Below are positions 25,335 through 33,861 of a stretch of DNA of 64,000 nucleotides, one piece after another (position 1 is the first letter of the stretch; the number at the start of each line of letters is the position of its first letter). The notes beneath the pieces are model-generated. The model ran no database searches and was not told the DNA's origin. It saw only the letters and a program-made list of their open reading frames with translations. The stretch comes from DASRDU01 sp035560235 (GTDB lineage: Bacteria > Acidobacteriota > Blastocatellia > RBC074), in assembly GCA_035560235.1 (NCBI GenBank), contig DATMAG010000063.1, positions 1 through 64,000 on the forward strand. The letters are read 5' to 3'. Both the position numbers and the translations under genes were made by a program.

Positions 25335-26387
25335 TCACACTCCGCACTCAACAGCTTCTGCCTCTTCATCCCGCGCGGTCTGTAGTTCCGGATCAATGCC
25401 GTATTTTTCGGCCAGGGCGAAATACTCTTCAAAAAGTGGCAGCATCTCTTCCATCGTCTGCGAACGCAGCGCTGCCGTGCGGATGTGGGCAGCGTTGGCG
25501 ACGCCTTTCAGGAACTGGGCTGAAAGCATCTTCATGCGTCCGATGACGCCGCGTTCGGGCATGTGGCCGCGCAGATTGTCGAGGTATTCAAGCAGCAGTT
25601 CGTGCATCTCGCGCGGAGTCGGGCGGTATGGCTCAAGGCCGTTCATCACTTCCCACGTCTGCCGGAAGATGTACGGATTGGCGATGGCGGCGCGACCGAT
25701 ATGCACGGCGTCGCAGCCTGTTTCTTCAAAGCGGCGCAGCGCGTCCTGCGGCGTGATGATGTCGCCGCTGCCTGACACGGGAATTGACACGTTGCGTTTG
25801 ATCTCCTGCACCAGATCCCACCGGGCAAAGCCCTTGTAACCCTGCACGCGGGTACGACCGTGCAGCGTGACCATCGAACCGCCGCAGTCTTCGATCAGCT
25901 TTGCGACTTCGATGCAGTTGATCGTTTTGTCATCCCACCCGGCGCGAATCTTGACGGTCATCGGAATCGTGATCGAATCCTTCACGGCGAGCAGAATCTT
26001 TTTCAGTTGCGGCAGGTCGCGCAGCAGGTTCGACCCGCCGCCGCCGTTGACGACCTTTTTGGCCGGACAGCCGCAGTTGATGTCCACGAAATCAGCGCCC
26101 GCTTCCTGAGCGATTTCGGCAGCCCAGCGCATCCGCACTTCGTCGTAACCGAAAATCTGAATCGCAATCGGGCGCTCTTCAGGATAAAAGCGCATCATTT
26201 CGTGCGAGCGCATATTGCCGCGCGTCAGGCCTTCGACGCTGATGAATTCAGTGACGATCAGTCCGACGCTGCCGCATTTTTTGGCGATGCGGCGAAAGGG
26301 CGAATCGGTTACGCCGGCCATCGGTGACAGCACCAGCGGCGGTGACAAACGGCGTCCGGCAATTTCGAATGAATCGGGATACTGCAT
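25335..26387 (-). CDS. dusB: tRNA-dihydrouridine synthase, DusB type
   Basis: A 350-residue flavoenzyme reducing uridine to dihydrouridine in tRNA D-loops. The TIM-barrel shows LVLSPMAGVTDSPFRRI at the FMN site, FVDINCGCPAKKVVNGGGGS with the catalytic Cys, TVKIRAGWDD, LHGRTRVQGYKG, VSGSGDIITPQDA and HIGRAAIANPYIF. The C-terminal helical domain ends in EEYFALAEKYGIDPELQTA plus an acidic tail. The last 96 bp are duplicated at 24281-24376. The gene is about 180 bp downstream of ispA on the same strand, with no gene between. Confidence 0.94.
   Translation of the reverse strand: MQYPDSFEIAGRRLSPPLVLSPMAGVTDSPFRRIAKKCGSVGLIVTEFISVEGLTRGNMRSHEMMRFYPEERPIAIQIFGYDEVRMRWAAEIAQEAGADFVDINCGCPAKKVVNGGGGSNLLRDLPQLKKILLAVKDSITIPMTVKIRAGWDDKTINCIEVAKLIEDCGGSMVTLHGRTRVQGYKGFARWDLVQEIKRNVSIPVSGSGDIITPQDALRRFEETGCDAVHIGRAAIANPYIFRQTWEVMNGLEPYRPTPREMHELLLEYLDNLRGHMPERGVIGRMKMLSAQFLKGVANAAHIRTAALRSQTMEEMLPLFEEYFALAEKYGIDPELQTARDEEAEAVECGV
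25336..25431. repeat. Direct repeat, copy B (native 3' end of dus)
   Basis: This is the partner of 24281-24376, 94 percent identical over 96 bp. The six differences are spread along the repeat and several look synonymous in the dus frame, so the duplication is not recent. Confidence 0.9.
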
Positions 26388-26566
26388 AAGTTTTTTCTCT
26401 GCTCACAACTGAGCGCGTCCAGACCGCTCAGACAAACGTGAAATATAGCAGAAGACTCAGCGGCGAAGAACAGGCTGTGCAGTGAAAGATTATTTGCCGG
26501 TGATCAAGAGACAGGCCTGTTGACAATCAGGTCAGAAACGGGCTGATTGAAAGAGTTCAGCGGGAA

Positions 26567-27499
26567 TCAGGACTTTCTTTCGATAATGAACCGGGCAATC
26601 TCTTCGAGCACGCGCGTCCCGGGTTTCGCCCGGCGCGCTGCGGCTACGGCCTCATCGCAGACCTGTGCGGCCATCTGTCGCGCGACATCGAGACCGTGGA
26701 TGGTGGCGTAGGTGGCCTTGTGGCTGGCCGCGTCCTTGCCCGCAGTCTTGCCAAGCTGTTCGCTCGTGGCCGTGGCATCAAGCACGTCATCAGCAATCTG
26801 GAAAGCCAGTCCGGCCTTTTCGCCGTATTCGGTGAAGTGCTGCAGCTCGGTTTCGGTCGCGCCGCCGATGATGGCTCCGATGCGCACGGCGCAGCGAATC
26901 AGCGCGCCGGTCTTGGCGCGGTGAATTTCGGCCAGTTGCGCGCCGTCAATCTGTCGGCCTTCGTTCTGAATGTCGAGCACCTGACCGCCAATCAGCGCGC
27001 GCGTGGTTCCGGCGGCCTGCGCGACTTCTGAAATCACGCGGACTTTCGTTTCCGCGCTGCCCCTGAGGTCATCAGCCAGCGCGCGAAAGGCCTGGGTCAG
27101 CAGCGCATCACCAGCCAGTATCGCCATCGCTTCGCCGAAGACGACGTGACACGTAGGCCTGCCGCGCCGCAGATCATCATTGTCCATCGCTGGCAGATCG
27201 TCGTGGATCAGCGAATAAGTGTGAATCATTTCGAGCGCGCAGGCCGCAGGCATAATCCGGTCTTCGCTCTCCCTGCCGCTGAGGCCGCAGGCTTCAGCCG
27301 TCGCAATCGTCAGAATCGGACGCAGCCGTTTGCCACCGGCCATCGTGCTGTAACGCATCGCCTGATGAATTTCCGCTGGCGTTTCGCGTTCTGTCGGCAG
27401 CAGGCGATCAAGCCATTCATCAACCTTCACGCGCTGTTGCTCAAGATACTCAGTAATCGTCACGGCAGGTGCAGTTTCAGAAAGGGACGTGATCGTCAT
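26567..27499 (-). CDS. ispA: Polyprenyl (farnesyl/geranylgeranyl) diphosphate synthase
   Basis: The start is ATG 27499 (310 residues), preceded by GGAG with 9-nt spacing; the longer frame upstream lies inside xseB. A prenyltransferase of isoprenoid synthesis in the cytoplasm. The first aspartate-rich motif is in LIHDDLPAMDNDDLRRGR and the second in FQIADDVLDATATSEQLGK. GGKRLRPIL and LIGGQVLDIQNEG are further family marks. The start overlaps the end of xseB by 23 bp. This xseA-xseB-ispA order is a common bacterial operon, and the product is probably farnesyl or geranylgeranyl diphosphate. Confidence 0.93.
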   Translation of the reverse strand: MTITSLSETAPAVTITEYLEQQRVKVDEWLDRLLPTERETPAEIHQAMRYSTMAGGKRLRPILTIATAEACGLSGRESEDRIMPAACALEMIHTYSLIHDDLPAMDNDDLRRGRPTCHVVFGEAMAILAGDALLTQAFRALADDLRGSAETKVRVISEVAQAAGTTRALIGGQVLDIQNEGRQIDGAQLAEIHRAKTGALIRCAVRIGAIIGGATETELQHFTEYGEKAGLAFQIADDVLDATATSEQLGKTAGKDAASHKATYATIHGLDVARQMAAQVCDEAVAAARRAKPGTRVLEEIARFIIERKS

Positions 27500-27869
27500 C
27501 CGCATCTTCTCCATTTTCGTCCGGTTCATCGGTGTCATCATCAAAATCATCAGCCTCGGGCGCGCGTCTTTCGGCTTCGGTCGGGCGTCTGATCTGTGGC
27601 GGTTGCGCTGCGCCTGCAAAGGCCTGATCACCTCGCGCCGGATCGAACGGCACTACCTTCAGTTCGCCGTGTTCGCGCAGCAGCAGTTCGACCTTGCGTT
27701 CAGCGTCGGCCAGTTGTGACTGGCAGCGGCGCGCAAGGCCAACCCCATCCTCAAAGATTTCGAGCGCGCGCTCAAGCGGCAGGTCGCCTGCTTCAAGCTG
27801 CGCGACAATTTTTTCAAGCGCGGAAAGTGATTCCTCAAATCCCTGCGATTGTGTTCTGGCTCTCGGCAT
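27477..27869 (-). CDS. xseB: Exodeoxyribonuclease VII small subunit with an acidic tail
   Basis: Residues 8-75 are the conserved XseB helical hairpin (FEESLSALEKIVAQLEAGDL, LERALEIFEDGVGLARRC). The 130-residue protein is about 50 longer than usual. The extension (about 85-130) is strongly acidic and ends EDADDDHVPF. The subunit assembles on the long helices of XseA and helps form the nuclease that cuts single-stranded DNA to oligonucleotides. It starts 21 bp after xseA and overlaps ispA by 23 bp, so the tail overlaps the ispA start region. Confidence 0.9.
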   Translation of the reverse strand: MPRARTQSQGFEESLSALEKIVAQLEAGDLPLERALEIFEDGVGLARRCQSQLADAERKVELLLREHGELKVVPFDPARGDQAFAGAAQPPQIRRPTEAERRAPEADDFDDDTDEPDENGEDADDDHVPF

Positions 27870-27890
27870 AAAGTTATGGTTCCTGCCTCT

Positions 27891-29315
27891 TCAGTTTTCG
27901 TTGACCTGACATCCGATCTCTCCGTCCTCGAATCGCACTCTGACCTGCTGTCCGGCAGCGAGCGAATCAGCGCGCGTGATCAGGTGACCGGCCTCGTCCT
28001 TCACCAGCGCATAGCCGCGCCCGAGCACAGCCAGGGGTGAGAGCATATCGAGCTTGTTGGTGCTGACCGCGAGCTGATAACGCCTGCGTTCAAGCCGCAG
28101 CCGGATTGCCCGCTCCAGACGCTGCTCAAGCGCTTCGAACCGCGTCCGGCCAAGCATAATCGGAGCGTGAAAGTCAGCGGCTTCAAGCCGACGCTGCGCA
28201 TTTTCAAGCCTTGCCCGGGCGCGCTGAAGATTCGCCTGCACAGCTCTGGTGGCGCGCTCTTCTAGTTCACGCCGGCGCTGCGAGAGGGAATAGACCGCGC
28301 CGACGATTTCGGCAAAGCCTCTGCTTTCGGTCAGGTCGCGCAACTGCATCCGGCGCTGGAGCAGGTAATAACTCATCGCCCGGCTCAGGCTGGCGCGCAG
28401 GTCTTCGATTCTGGCCCGCAAATCCGCAGCTTCGGGCGCGACGATTTCAGCAGCGGCTGAAGGCGTCGGAGCGCGAAAATCGGCTGCGAAATCGGCGACG
28501 GTGTAATCGGTTTCGTGACCGACAGCGGAAATCACCGGAATCTCTGAATTGTAAATCGCCCGCACGACCTGCTCTTCATTGAAGGCCCAGAGGTCTTCGA
28601 TTGAACCGCCGCCGCGACCGACGATGATGACATCCGTTTCAGAGCCTTTTCTTTTGCTGTATTTGTTGAGCAGCCTGATGGCATCGGCAATTTCGCCCGC
28701 GGCAGTGTTGCCCTGCACGCGCACCGGAACGATGATGATGTCAATATGCGGATTGCGGCGTTCAAGGATGCGCAGCATATCCTGAATGACAGCGCCGACC
28801 GGCGAAGTGACGATGCCGATGCGGCGCGGCAGCATCGGCAGTGGCCGCTTGTGCGCTTCATCAAACAGGCCCTCAGCCGCCAGGCGTCTGACCTGCTGCT
28901 CGAAAGCGAGTTGCAGCGCGCCGACTCCGACCGGCTCCATCATTTCGACCATCAACTGATAATCGCCGCGTTCGGCATAGACGCTCAGCCCGCCGCGCAC
29001 GCGCACTTCCAGGCCGTTTTCCGGCTCGAAGCGCTGCAGGCGATTCCACTGTCTGAAAAAGACCGCACGCAACTGTGCGTGTTCGTCCCTGAGCGTGAAG
29101 TACCAGTGACCCGAGGCAGCCCGCTTGTAGTTGGAAATTTCACCCTGAACCTGAACGCTTGAAAATTCGATCTCCAGCGTGTCCTTCACCCGGTCGGTCA
29201 GTTCGCTCACTGAAAAGATGCGCTGTTCAGCGAAGAGAGATTCAAGCAGTCTGGAACGGGGCTTCGTCATAGCAGGAGATGATGGTGCAGCTGAAGCTGA
29301 TACCGGCAACGGCAT
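27891..29315 (-). CDS. xseA: Exodeoxyribonuclease VII large subunit
   Basis: A 474-residue catalytic subunit. The N-terminal OB-fold (about 20-125) contains FSVSELTDRVKDTLE and VQVQGEISNYKRAASGHWYFTL. The nuclease domain follows, with RIGIVTSPVGAVIQDMLRI, DVIIVGRGGGSIEDLWAFNE, IPVISAVGHETDYTVADF and AADFRAPTPSAAAE. A long coiled-coil (about 290-420) binds XseB subunits, and the C-terminal strand region with LGRGYALV closes the fold. GAGG precedes the chosen ATG; an internal ATG at codon 16 is an alternative. First gene of xseA-xseB-ispA. Confidence 0.95.
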   Translation of the reverse strand: MPLPVSASAAPSSPAMTKPRSRLLESLFAEQRIFSVSELTDRVKDTLEIEFSSVQVQGEISNYKRAASGHWYFTLRDEHAQLRAVFFRQWNRLQRFEPENGLEVRVRGGLSVYAERGDYQLMVEMMEPVGVGALQLAFEQQVRRLAAEGLFDEAHKRPLPMLPRRIGIVTSPVGAVIQDMLRILERRNPHIDIIIVPVRVQGNTAAGEIADAIRLLNKYSKRKGSETDVIIVGRGGGSIEDLWAFNEEQVVRAIYNSEIPVISAVGHETDYTVADFAADFRAPTPSAAAEIVAPEAADLRARIEDLRASLSRAMSYYLLQRRMQLRDLTESRGFAEIVGAVYSLSQRRRELEERATRAVQANLQRARARLENAQRRLEAADFHAPIMLGRTRFEALEQRLERAIRLRLERRRYQLAVSTNKLDMLSPLAVLGRGYALVKDEAGHLITRADSLAAGQQVRVRFEDGEIGCQVNEN

Positions 29316-29411
29316 CTTAGCATCGGCCTCAGAAATCAGGCAATGCGCTCAGGTTTCTGCCTCTGACTCTGCGCTGGCGCTGGCGCTGTGTTATATTGCG
29401 CCAGCGTGAAC

Positions 29412-30185
29412 ATGACTGCACCGGCCCCATACCTGTCCATTGTGATCCCTGCTTACAATGAAGAGCAGCGGATAGGTCGCACGCTGACAGCAACCTTCGA
29501 TTTTCTTGACGCGCAGAATTATCCGGGCGAAGTGATCGTGGTTGATGATGGTTCGCGCGACCGCACAGTTGAAGTCGTCAGCGAATTTGAACCGCGTGCG
29601 AACGGGCGGCTGCGGCTGCTCAGAAATCCGGGCAATCGCGGCAAGGGATATTCGGTGCGTCACGGAATGCTCAGCGCGAGAGGCCGGATTGTGCTCTTCT
29701 TTGACGCTGACCTGGCCACGCCGCTGAGTGAAGTTGAAAAGGTAATCGGGCCGATAGCCGACAATCGGTACGATGTGGTTTTTGGTTCACGCGCGCTCAA
29801 TCGCGAACTGATTGACGAGCGGCAGTCGTTCCTGCGCGAACTGCGCGGGCGCATCGGCAATCTGATTATGCGCCTGCTTGTCGGCCTCAACTTCATGGAC
29901 ACGCAATGCGGCTTCAAGGCCTTCCGTCACGAGGCAGTGCAGTCGGTTTTTCCGCTGCAGCAGATCGAAGGGTTCGGCTTTGATCCTGAAATCCTCTTCA
30001 TTGCGCAGAAGCAGGGCTGGCGTCTGCTTGAAACCCCTGTGCGCTGGAGTCACGTCGAAGGCTCGAAGGTGACGCTCTTCGGCACTACTGTCAAAGTTCT
30101 GCTGGAAGTGATGAAGATTCGCTGGAACAGCCTCACCGGAAAATATCAGAGCGAAAGCGAACTGATCCAGGCGCGGCATTCCTGA
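29412..30185 (+). CDS. Glycosyltransferase family 2, DPM1/dolichol-phosphate-type
   Basis: About 258 residues from ATG 29412 (GTG 29406 is an alternative). The GT-A fold is clear: YLSIVIPAYNEEQRIGRTL, VIVVDDGSRDRTVEV, NPGNRGKGYSVRHGML and the DXD metal motif in VLFFDADLATPL. MDTQCGFKAFRHEAV and GFGFDPEILFIAQK are typical of polyisoprenyl-phosphate glycosyltransferases. It lacks C-terminal membrane helices, so it is a soluble or peripheral enzyme that likely moves a hexose to a lipid phosphate. It diverges from xseA; pdxJ follows 14 bp later. Confidence 0.9.
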   Translation: MTAPAPYLSIVIPAYNEEQRIGRTLTATFDFLDAQNYPGEVIVVDDGSRDRTVEVVSEFEPRANGRLRLLRNPGNRGKGYSVRHGMLSARGRIVLFFDADLATPLSEVEKVIGPIADNRYDVVFGSRALNRELIDERQSFLRELRGRIGNLIMRLLVGLNFMDTQCGFKAFRHEAVQSVFPLQQIEGFGFDPEILFIAQKQGWRLLETPVRWSHVEGSKVTLFGTTVKVLLEVMKIRWNSLTGKYQSESELIQARHS

Positions 30186-30199
30186 AGCAGTGCAGACCG

Positions 30200-30955
30200 A
30201 TGAAAAGACTCAACGTCAACATTGACCACATCGCCACCATTCGCCAGGCAAGGCGAACGAACGAACCGAATCCCGCGTCGGCAGCAGTGATCTGCGAACT
30301 GGCCGGAGCTGACGGCATCACCACGCATCTGCGCAGCGACCGCCGCCACATTCAGGACAATGATCTGACCGCGCTCAAACAGGTCATCGTCACGCATCTG
30401 AATGTCGAGATGGCCGCAACCGAAGAGATGATCGCGATTGCTACCCGCGTCAGGCCGGACGTCGTCACGCTCGTGCCTGAACGCCCGCAGGAGATCACCA
30501 CCGAAGGCGGCCTCGATGTGATTGCCGGTCAGAAGGCAGTCAGCACAGCAATCGAGCAACTCGCCGGGAGCGGCATCTTCGTGAGTCTGTTCATTGACCC
30601 TGACCTCAGACAGATCAGGGCCGCCGCGAAGCTGAAGGCTTTTCAGGTCGAGCTGTGCACGGCGAAGTATGCGCAGTTGTGTGAGCATCCCGGCGATGCG
30701 ACGGTGCGCCGGACGAGTGAAATCGCAGTGGAACTTGACCGGCTGCGCAAAGCGGCGCGAGCAGCGGCTGGCGCAGGGCTGAAGGTCGCTGTCGGTCACG
30801 GTCTGACTTATCGCAATGTAGCTCCGGTCGCGCGCATTCCCGAAGTCGAGGAATTCAACATCGGACACAACATCATCGCGCGCGCCTCGCTGGTCGGGCT
30901 TGACCGGGCGGTGCGCGAAATGATTGCGGCGATTCGCGGAGCAGGAGCCAGTTGA
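30200..30955 (+). CDS. pdxJ: Pyridoxine 5'-phosphate synthase PdxJ
   Basis: A 251-residue cytoplasmic enzyme condensing 1-deoxyxylulose 5-phosphate with aminoacetone 3-phosphate in vitamin B6 synthesis. Family motifs in order: RLNVNIDHIATIRQARRTNE, GADGITTHLRSDRRHIQDND, LNVEMAATEEMI, VTLVPERPQEITTEGGLDV, SLFIDPD, VELCTAKYA, VGHGLTYRN and EFNIGHNIIARA. Length is normal. It is the second gene of a probable operon running to at least 33770. Confidence 0.96.
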   Translation: MKRLNVNIDHIATIRQARRTNEPNPASAAVICELAGADGITTHLRSDRRHIQDNDLTALKQVIVTHLNVEMAATEEMIAIATRVRPDVVTLVPERPQEITTEGGLDVIAGQKAVSTAIEQLAGSGIFVSLFIDPDLRQIRAAAKLKAFQVELCTAKYAQLCEHPGDATVRRTSEIAVELDRLRKAARAAAGAGLKVAVGHGLTYRNVAPVARIPEVEEFNIGHNIIARASLVGLDRAVREMIAAIRGAGAS

Positions 30956-30973
30956 TTCGCCGGACAGACAGCA

Positions 30974-32347
30974 ATGTTCAATGTCTCTCAGTCAATGACC
31001 CCGACGGCGGCGCGCCGTTTTCTTTTCATCCTTCTTCTCTCAATCACTGCGCTGCCCGCTTCCTCTGCTCACAGCCCGCAGCAGACTCCGGCAAAGAAGG
31101 CAAAGCCGGTTCTGCCGAGACTCAGTTCACACGTCATTCTGATCTCGATCAGCGGCCTGAGGTCTGATTACCTGAGCGATCAGTACAAGGATGAACTCGC
31201 AATTCCGACTCTGCGCGCCCTGCGTGACAAGGGCGCCCGGACACGCGGGATTGAAAGCGTCTATCCATCGCTGAGCCGTCCGGCACACGCCACGATCCTG
31301 ACCGGAATGCTGCCAGCCGATCACGGCGTGACTTCCGATTATTTATTCGATGAACAGACCGGCGAGCAGAGCAAAACACCGTCAGGCAGCGCAATCAGAG
31401 GTGAAACGATTCAGCAGGCAGCCCGGCGCACAGGCCTCAGCACAGCAGTTGCGGGCTTTCCGCTGATCTCTGAAGAAGCCATCACGTCTGCTCATGCTGA
31501 ACCCGCAGCGAAAACAAAACAGCGCGAAGAACAGAATCAGAAAAAGCTGTCCGCCCAGGCTCTGTCGGCAGATCAGATGCGAGCGGCAGCGGCGGCGACG
31601 ATCATTGAAAAGCAGCGGCCTGACCTGCTGCTGATCTGCCTTGAATCGCTCGACACGGTTCATCGCCTGCACGGGCCGCTTTCAAGTGAAGCGATGACGG
31701 CGCTGGCGCGGATTGACGAACTGATCAGACAGCTTGCTGAGGCGTGTGACCACGCAGGCATCAGCGCAGAGACGACCTTTCTGATCGTGGCTCCTTACGG
31801 CAGTGCGCGGGTCGAAAACGAATTCAGCCCCAACGTCGTACTGGCCGCAAAGAAGCTGCTCACGACTGACGGCCAGGGCAGAATCACTTCGTGGCAGGCC
31901 ATCGCTCAGCCGCTTGGCGGCGCAGCGGCGATCCTGATCAGAGAGCAGAACGACGGCAGGATCATCAGCGCAGTTGAAGCGGCTTTTCGCGAGTATTACG
32001 AGAAACCGCACAGCCCGCTCTGGCGGATCATTCCGCGCCGGGACGTGTCGCGGCTCGGCGCGGATGCGCGCGCAATCCTTTACCTTGATGCCGCGCCGAT
32101 GTATGTCATGTCAGGCCGCGCTCGCGGAGATGCAAAATCGAAAACAGACATTCGCGGCGCCAGTGGCTATCTGCCTCAGCGTTTCGAGATGCGCGGGGCG
32201 CTGATTGCGAGCGGCAAGGGAATCAGAAAGGACGCAGGCCTGGAGTTCGCCAGACTGACTGATCTTGCGCCGACCATCGCGCGTCTGCTCGGATTCGAAC
32301 TGAAAGCCACGCGCGGCAGAGTTCTTTCAGAGATACTGATGCCATGA
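30974..32347 (+). CDS. Exported alkaline-phosphatase-superfamily phosphodiesterase
   Basis: 457 residues from ATG 30974; an in-frame ATG at 30995 sits closer to the signal peptide (ARRFLFILLLSITALPASS). The type I phosphodiesterase/nucleotide pyrophosphatase fold is seen in HVILISISGLRSDYLSD for the first metal Asp. PSLSRPAHATILTGMLPADHGV sits where the nucleophile and surrounding loop normally lie, and RMFEMRGALIASGKG-like sequence near 400 precedes the late metal region. The nucleophile (Ser or Thr in this loop) is not certain. It likely cleaves a phosphodiester or phosphonate outside the cytoplasm. Its stop overlaps the next gene by ATGA. Confidence 0.8.
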   Translation: MFNVSQSMTPTAARRFLFILLLSITALPASSAHSPQQTPAKKAKPVLPRLSSHVILISISGLRSDYLSDQYKDELAIPTLRALRDKGARTRGIESVYPSLSRPAHATILTGMLPADHGVTSDYLFDEQTGEQSKTPSGSAIRGETIQQAARRTGLSTAVAGFPLISEEAITSAHAEPAAKTKQREEQNQKKLSAQALSADQMRAAAAATIIEKQRPDLLLICLESLDTVHRLHGPLSSEAMTALARIDELIRQLAEACDHAGISAETTFLIVAPYGSARVENEFSPNVVLAAKKLLTTDGQGRITSWQAIAQPLGGAAAILIREQNDGRIISAVEAAFREYYEKPHSPLWRIIPRRDVSRLGADARAILYLDAAPMYVMSGRARGDAKSKTDIRGASGYLPQRFEMRGALIASGKGIRKDAGLEFARLTDLAPTIARLLGFELKATRGRVLSEILMP

Positions 32348-33147
32348 AGAAGATCAGAATCAACAGCATTGACAGCCCGCTTGAACTGGCCTGTCGTGAT
32401 GAAGGCGCTGGTCAGCCGGTGATCTTTCTGCACGCCTTTCCGCTCAGTCAGCAGATGTGGAATGAGCAGGCTGCCGCGCTCTCACAGACAAATCGTGTGA
32501 TCACATTTGACTGGCGCGGTTTTGGTGAAAGCGAACTGCGCGGGGACAGGTTTGCAATGGATCTTCTGGCGGAAGATCTGGCGGGCCTGATGAATGAAAT
32601 CGGGATAGATCGCGCAGTTGTGTGCGGGCTTTCGATGGGCGGTTATGCGGCCTTTGCCTTTTACAGAAAGTACGCGGATCGCGTGAAGGCCCTGATACTG
32701 GCCGACACCAGAGCCGGAGCCGATAATGAGGAAGGGAAGCGCGCGCGACTTGAAATGGCCGAACTGGCGCTTCAGTCCGGAGCATCGGCAGTTGCTGACC
32801 GGATGATCCACAGGTTACTGGCACCGGTCACGCTGCAGAACAAACCGGCCATCGCAGAACGGGTGCGCGCCATAATCGCAGGCAATCGGCCTGAGACAAT
32901 CGCAGCGGCGCAACGGGGAATGGCTGAGCGCCCGGACTCAACTGAACTGCTCGCGACAATCTCCTGCCCGACGCTGATCATTGTCGGCAGTGATGACGCC
33001 CTGACTTCGCCGAATGAAGCCGAAAAGATGCGCGACCAGATTTCAGACGCCGGACTGGTTGTGATCAGCGAAGCCGGACACCTGTCGAATCTTGAGCAGC
33101 CGGACGATTTCAATCGCGCCGTCGCGAATTTCCTGAAGCAGCTCTAG
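32344..33147 (+). CDS. Alpha/beta hydrolase
   Basis: A 267-residue cytoplasmic hydrolase. The oxyanion strand is VIFLHAFPLSQQMW, the nucleophile elbow is GLSMGGYAAF with Ser at its centre, the acid is in IIVGSDDALTSPNEAE, and the catalytic His is in EAGHLSNLEQP. The small cap region (about 130-185) fits esterases, 3-oxoadipate enol-lactonases and similar enzymes. No aromatic-degradation genes are adjacent, so the substrate is open. It overlaps the phosphodiesterase stop by ATGA. Confidence 0.9.
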   Translation: MKKIRINSIDSPLELACRDEGAGQPVIFLHAFPLSQQMWNEQAAALSQTNRVITFDWRGFGESELRGDRFAMDLLAEDLAGLMNEIGIDRAVVCGLSMGGYAAFAFYRKYADRVKALILADTRAGADNEEGKRARLEMAELALQSGASAVADRMIHRLLAPVTLQNKPAIAERVRAIIAGNRPETIAAAQRGMAERPDSTELLATISCPTLIIVGSDDALTSPNEAEKMRDQISDAGLVVISEAGHLSNLEQPDDFNRAVANFLKQL

Positions 33148-33158
33148 CCGGATCGCCT

Positions 33159-33770
33159 ATGTTCTGTCACTCCTGCGGAAAACAACTTATTGTCGGCAGC
33201 GCTTTCTGCAATGGTTGCGGCGCGCCCGTAAAACTCGCCGGTGAAGAGCGTCTGGCATCGTCGGGGCGCTTATCATCTGCGCCACCTCCGCCCGTTCACC
33301 GCGCTGCGCCTGAACCTGTAATGACTCTGCCACCTGATCAGGTGATCTTTCGCATTCGTCCCGCCTTTTATGAAACCGGAGTGGCGTACGCTCTGGCCAC
33401 GCTGCTTTCACTGCTTGGTGCGGGCGTGACCGGATATTTCAGCTGGCCATTTCAACCGGCTCTGATTCTGGCGGTGATCTTCTTTCTGATTCCGGCGTAC
33501 AAACATATCCAGCGAAATCGCATTGTTTACACGCTGACGCCGAACAAGATCGAGATTGACTCCGGGCTGTTCGCGCGAACCACACGCAACATTCCACTGA
33601 GAAATATCCAGGATGTGACGACCAGCACAACGATTGGTCAGCGGCTGACAGGGCTGGGAGATGTGATAATTGACAGTGCTTCTGACGCTGGTAAAATAAC
33701 GATGCGTAGCATCAGAAACCCGCACATATACGCAGATCTTATTTTGGCTCAGTTGCATCGCTGGAATTGA
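33159..33770 (+). CDS. Zinc-ribbon plus bacterial PH-domain (DUF304) membrane protein
   Basis: A 203-residue protein. Residues 3-25 form a zinc ribbon (CHSCGKQLIVGSAFCNGCG). A Pro-rich linker is followed by two membrane helices (about 70-110) and then a bPH2/DUF304 domain (about 115-200) with the typical RIVYTLTPNKIEIDSGLF and IPLRNIQDVTTSTTIGQRL. These proteins sit in the inner membrane with the PH-like domain facing the cytoplasm. Function is unknown. It lies 11 bp after the hydrolase gene and is probably the last gene of that operon. Confidence 0.88.
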   Translation: MFCHSCGKQLIVGSAFCNGCGAPVKLAGEERLASSGRLSSAPPPPVHRAAPEPVMTLPPDQVIFRIRPAFYETGVAYALATLLSLLGAGVTGYFSWPFQPALILAVIFFLIPAYKHIQRNRIVYTLTPNKIEIDSGLFARTTRNIPLRNIQDVTTSTTIGQRLTGLGDVIIDSASDAGKITMRSIRNPHIYADLILAQLHRWN

Positions 33771-33861
33771 CTGTCTGACGTCATCCTGGTTTCCAGATTC
33801 GCTTGCGCAGCGCGGCGACCCATCGGCACAGGCGTGGCACAAGTGCTACAAGGGGGCAGCA

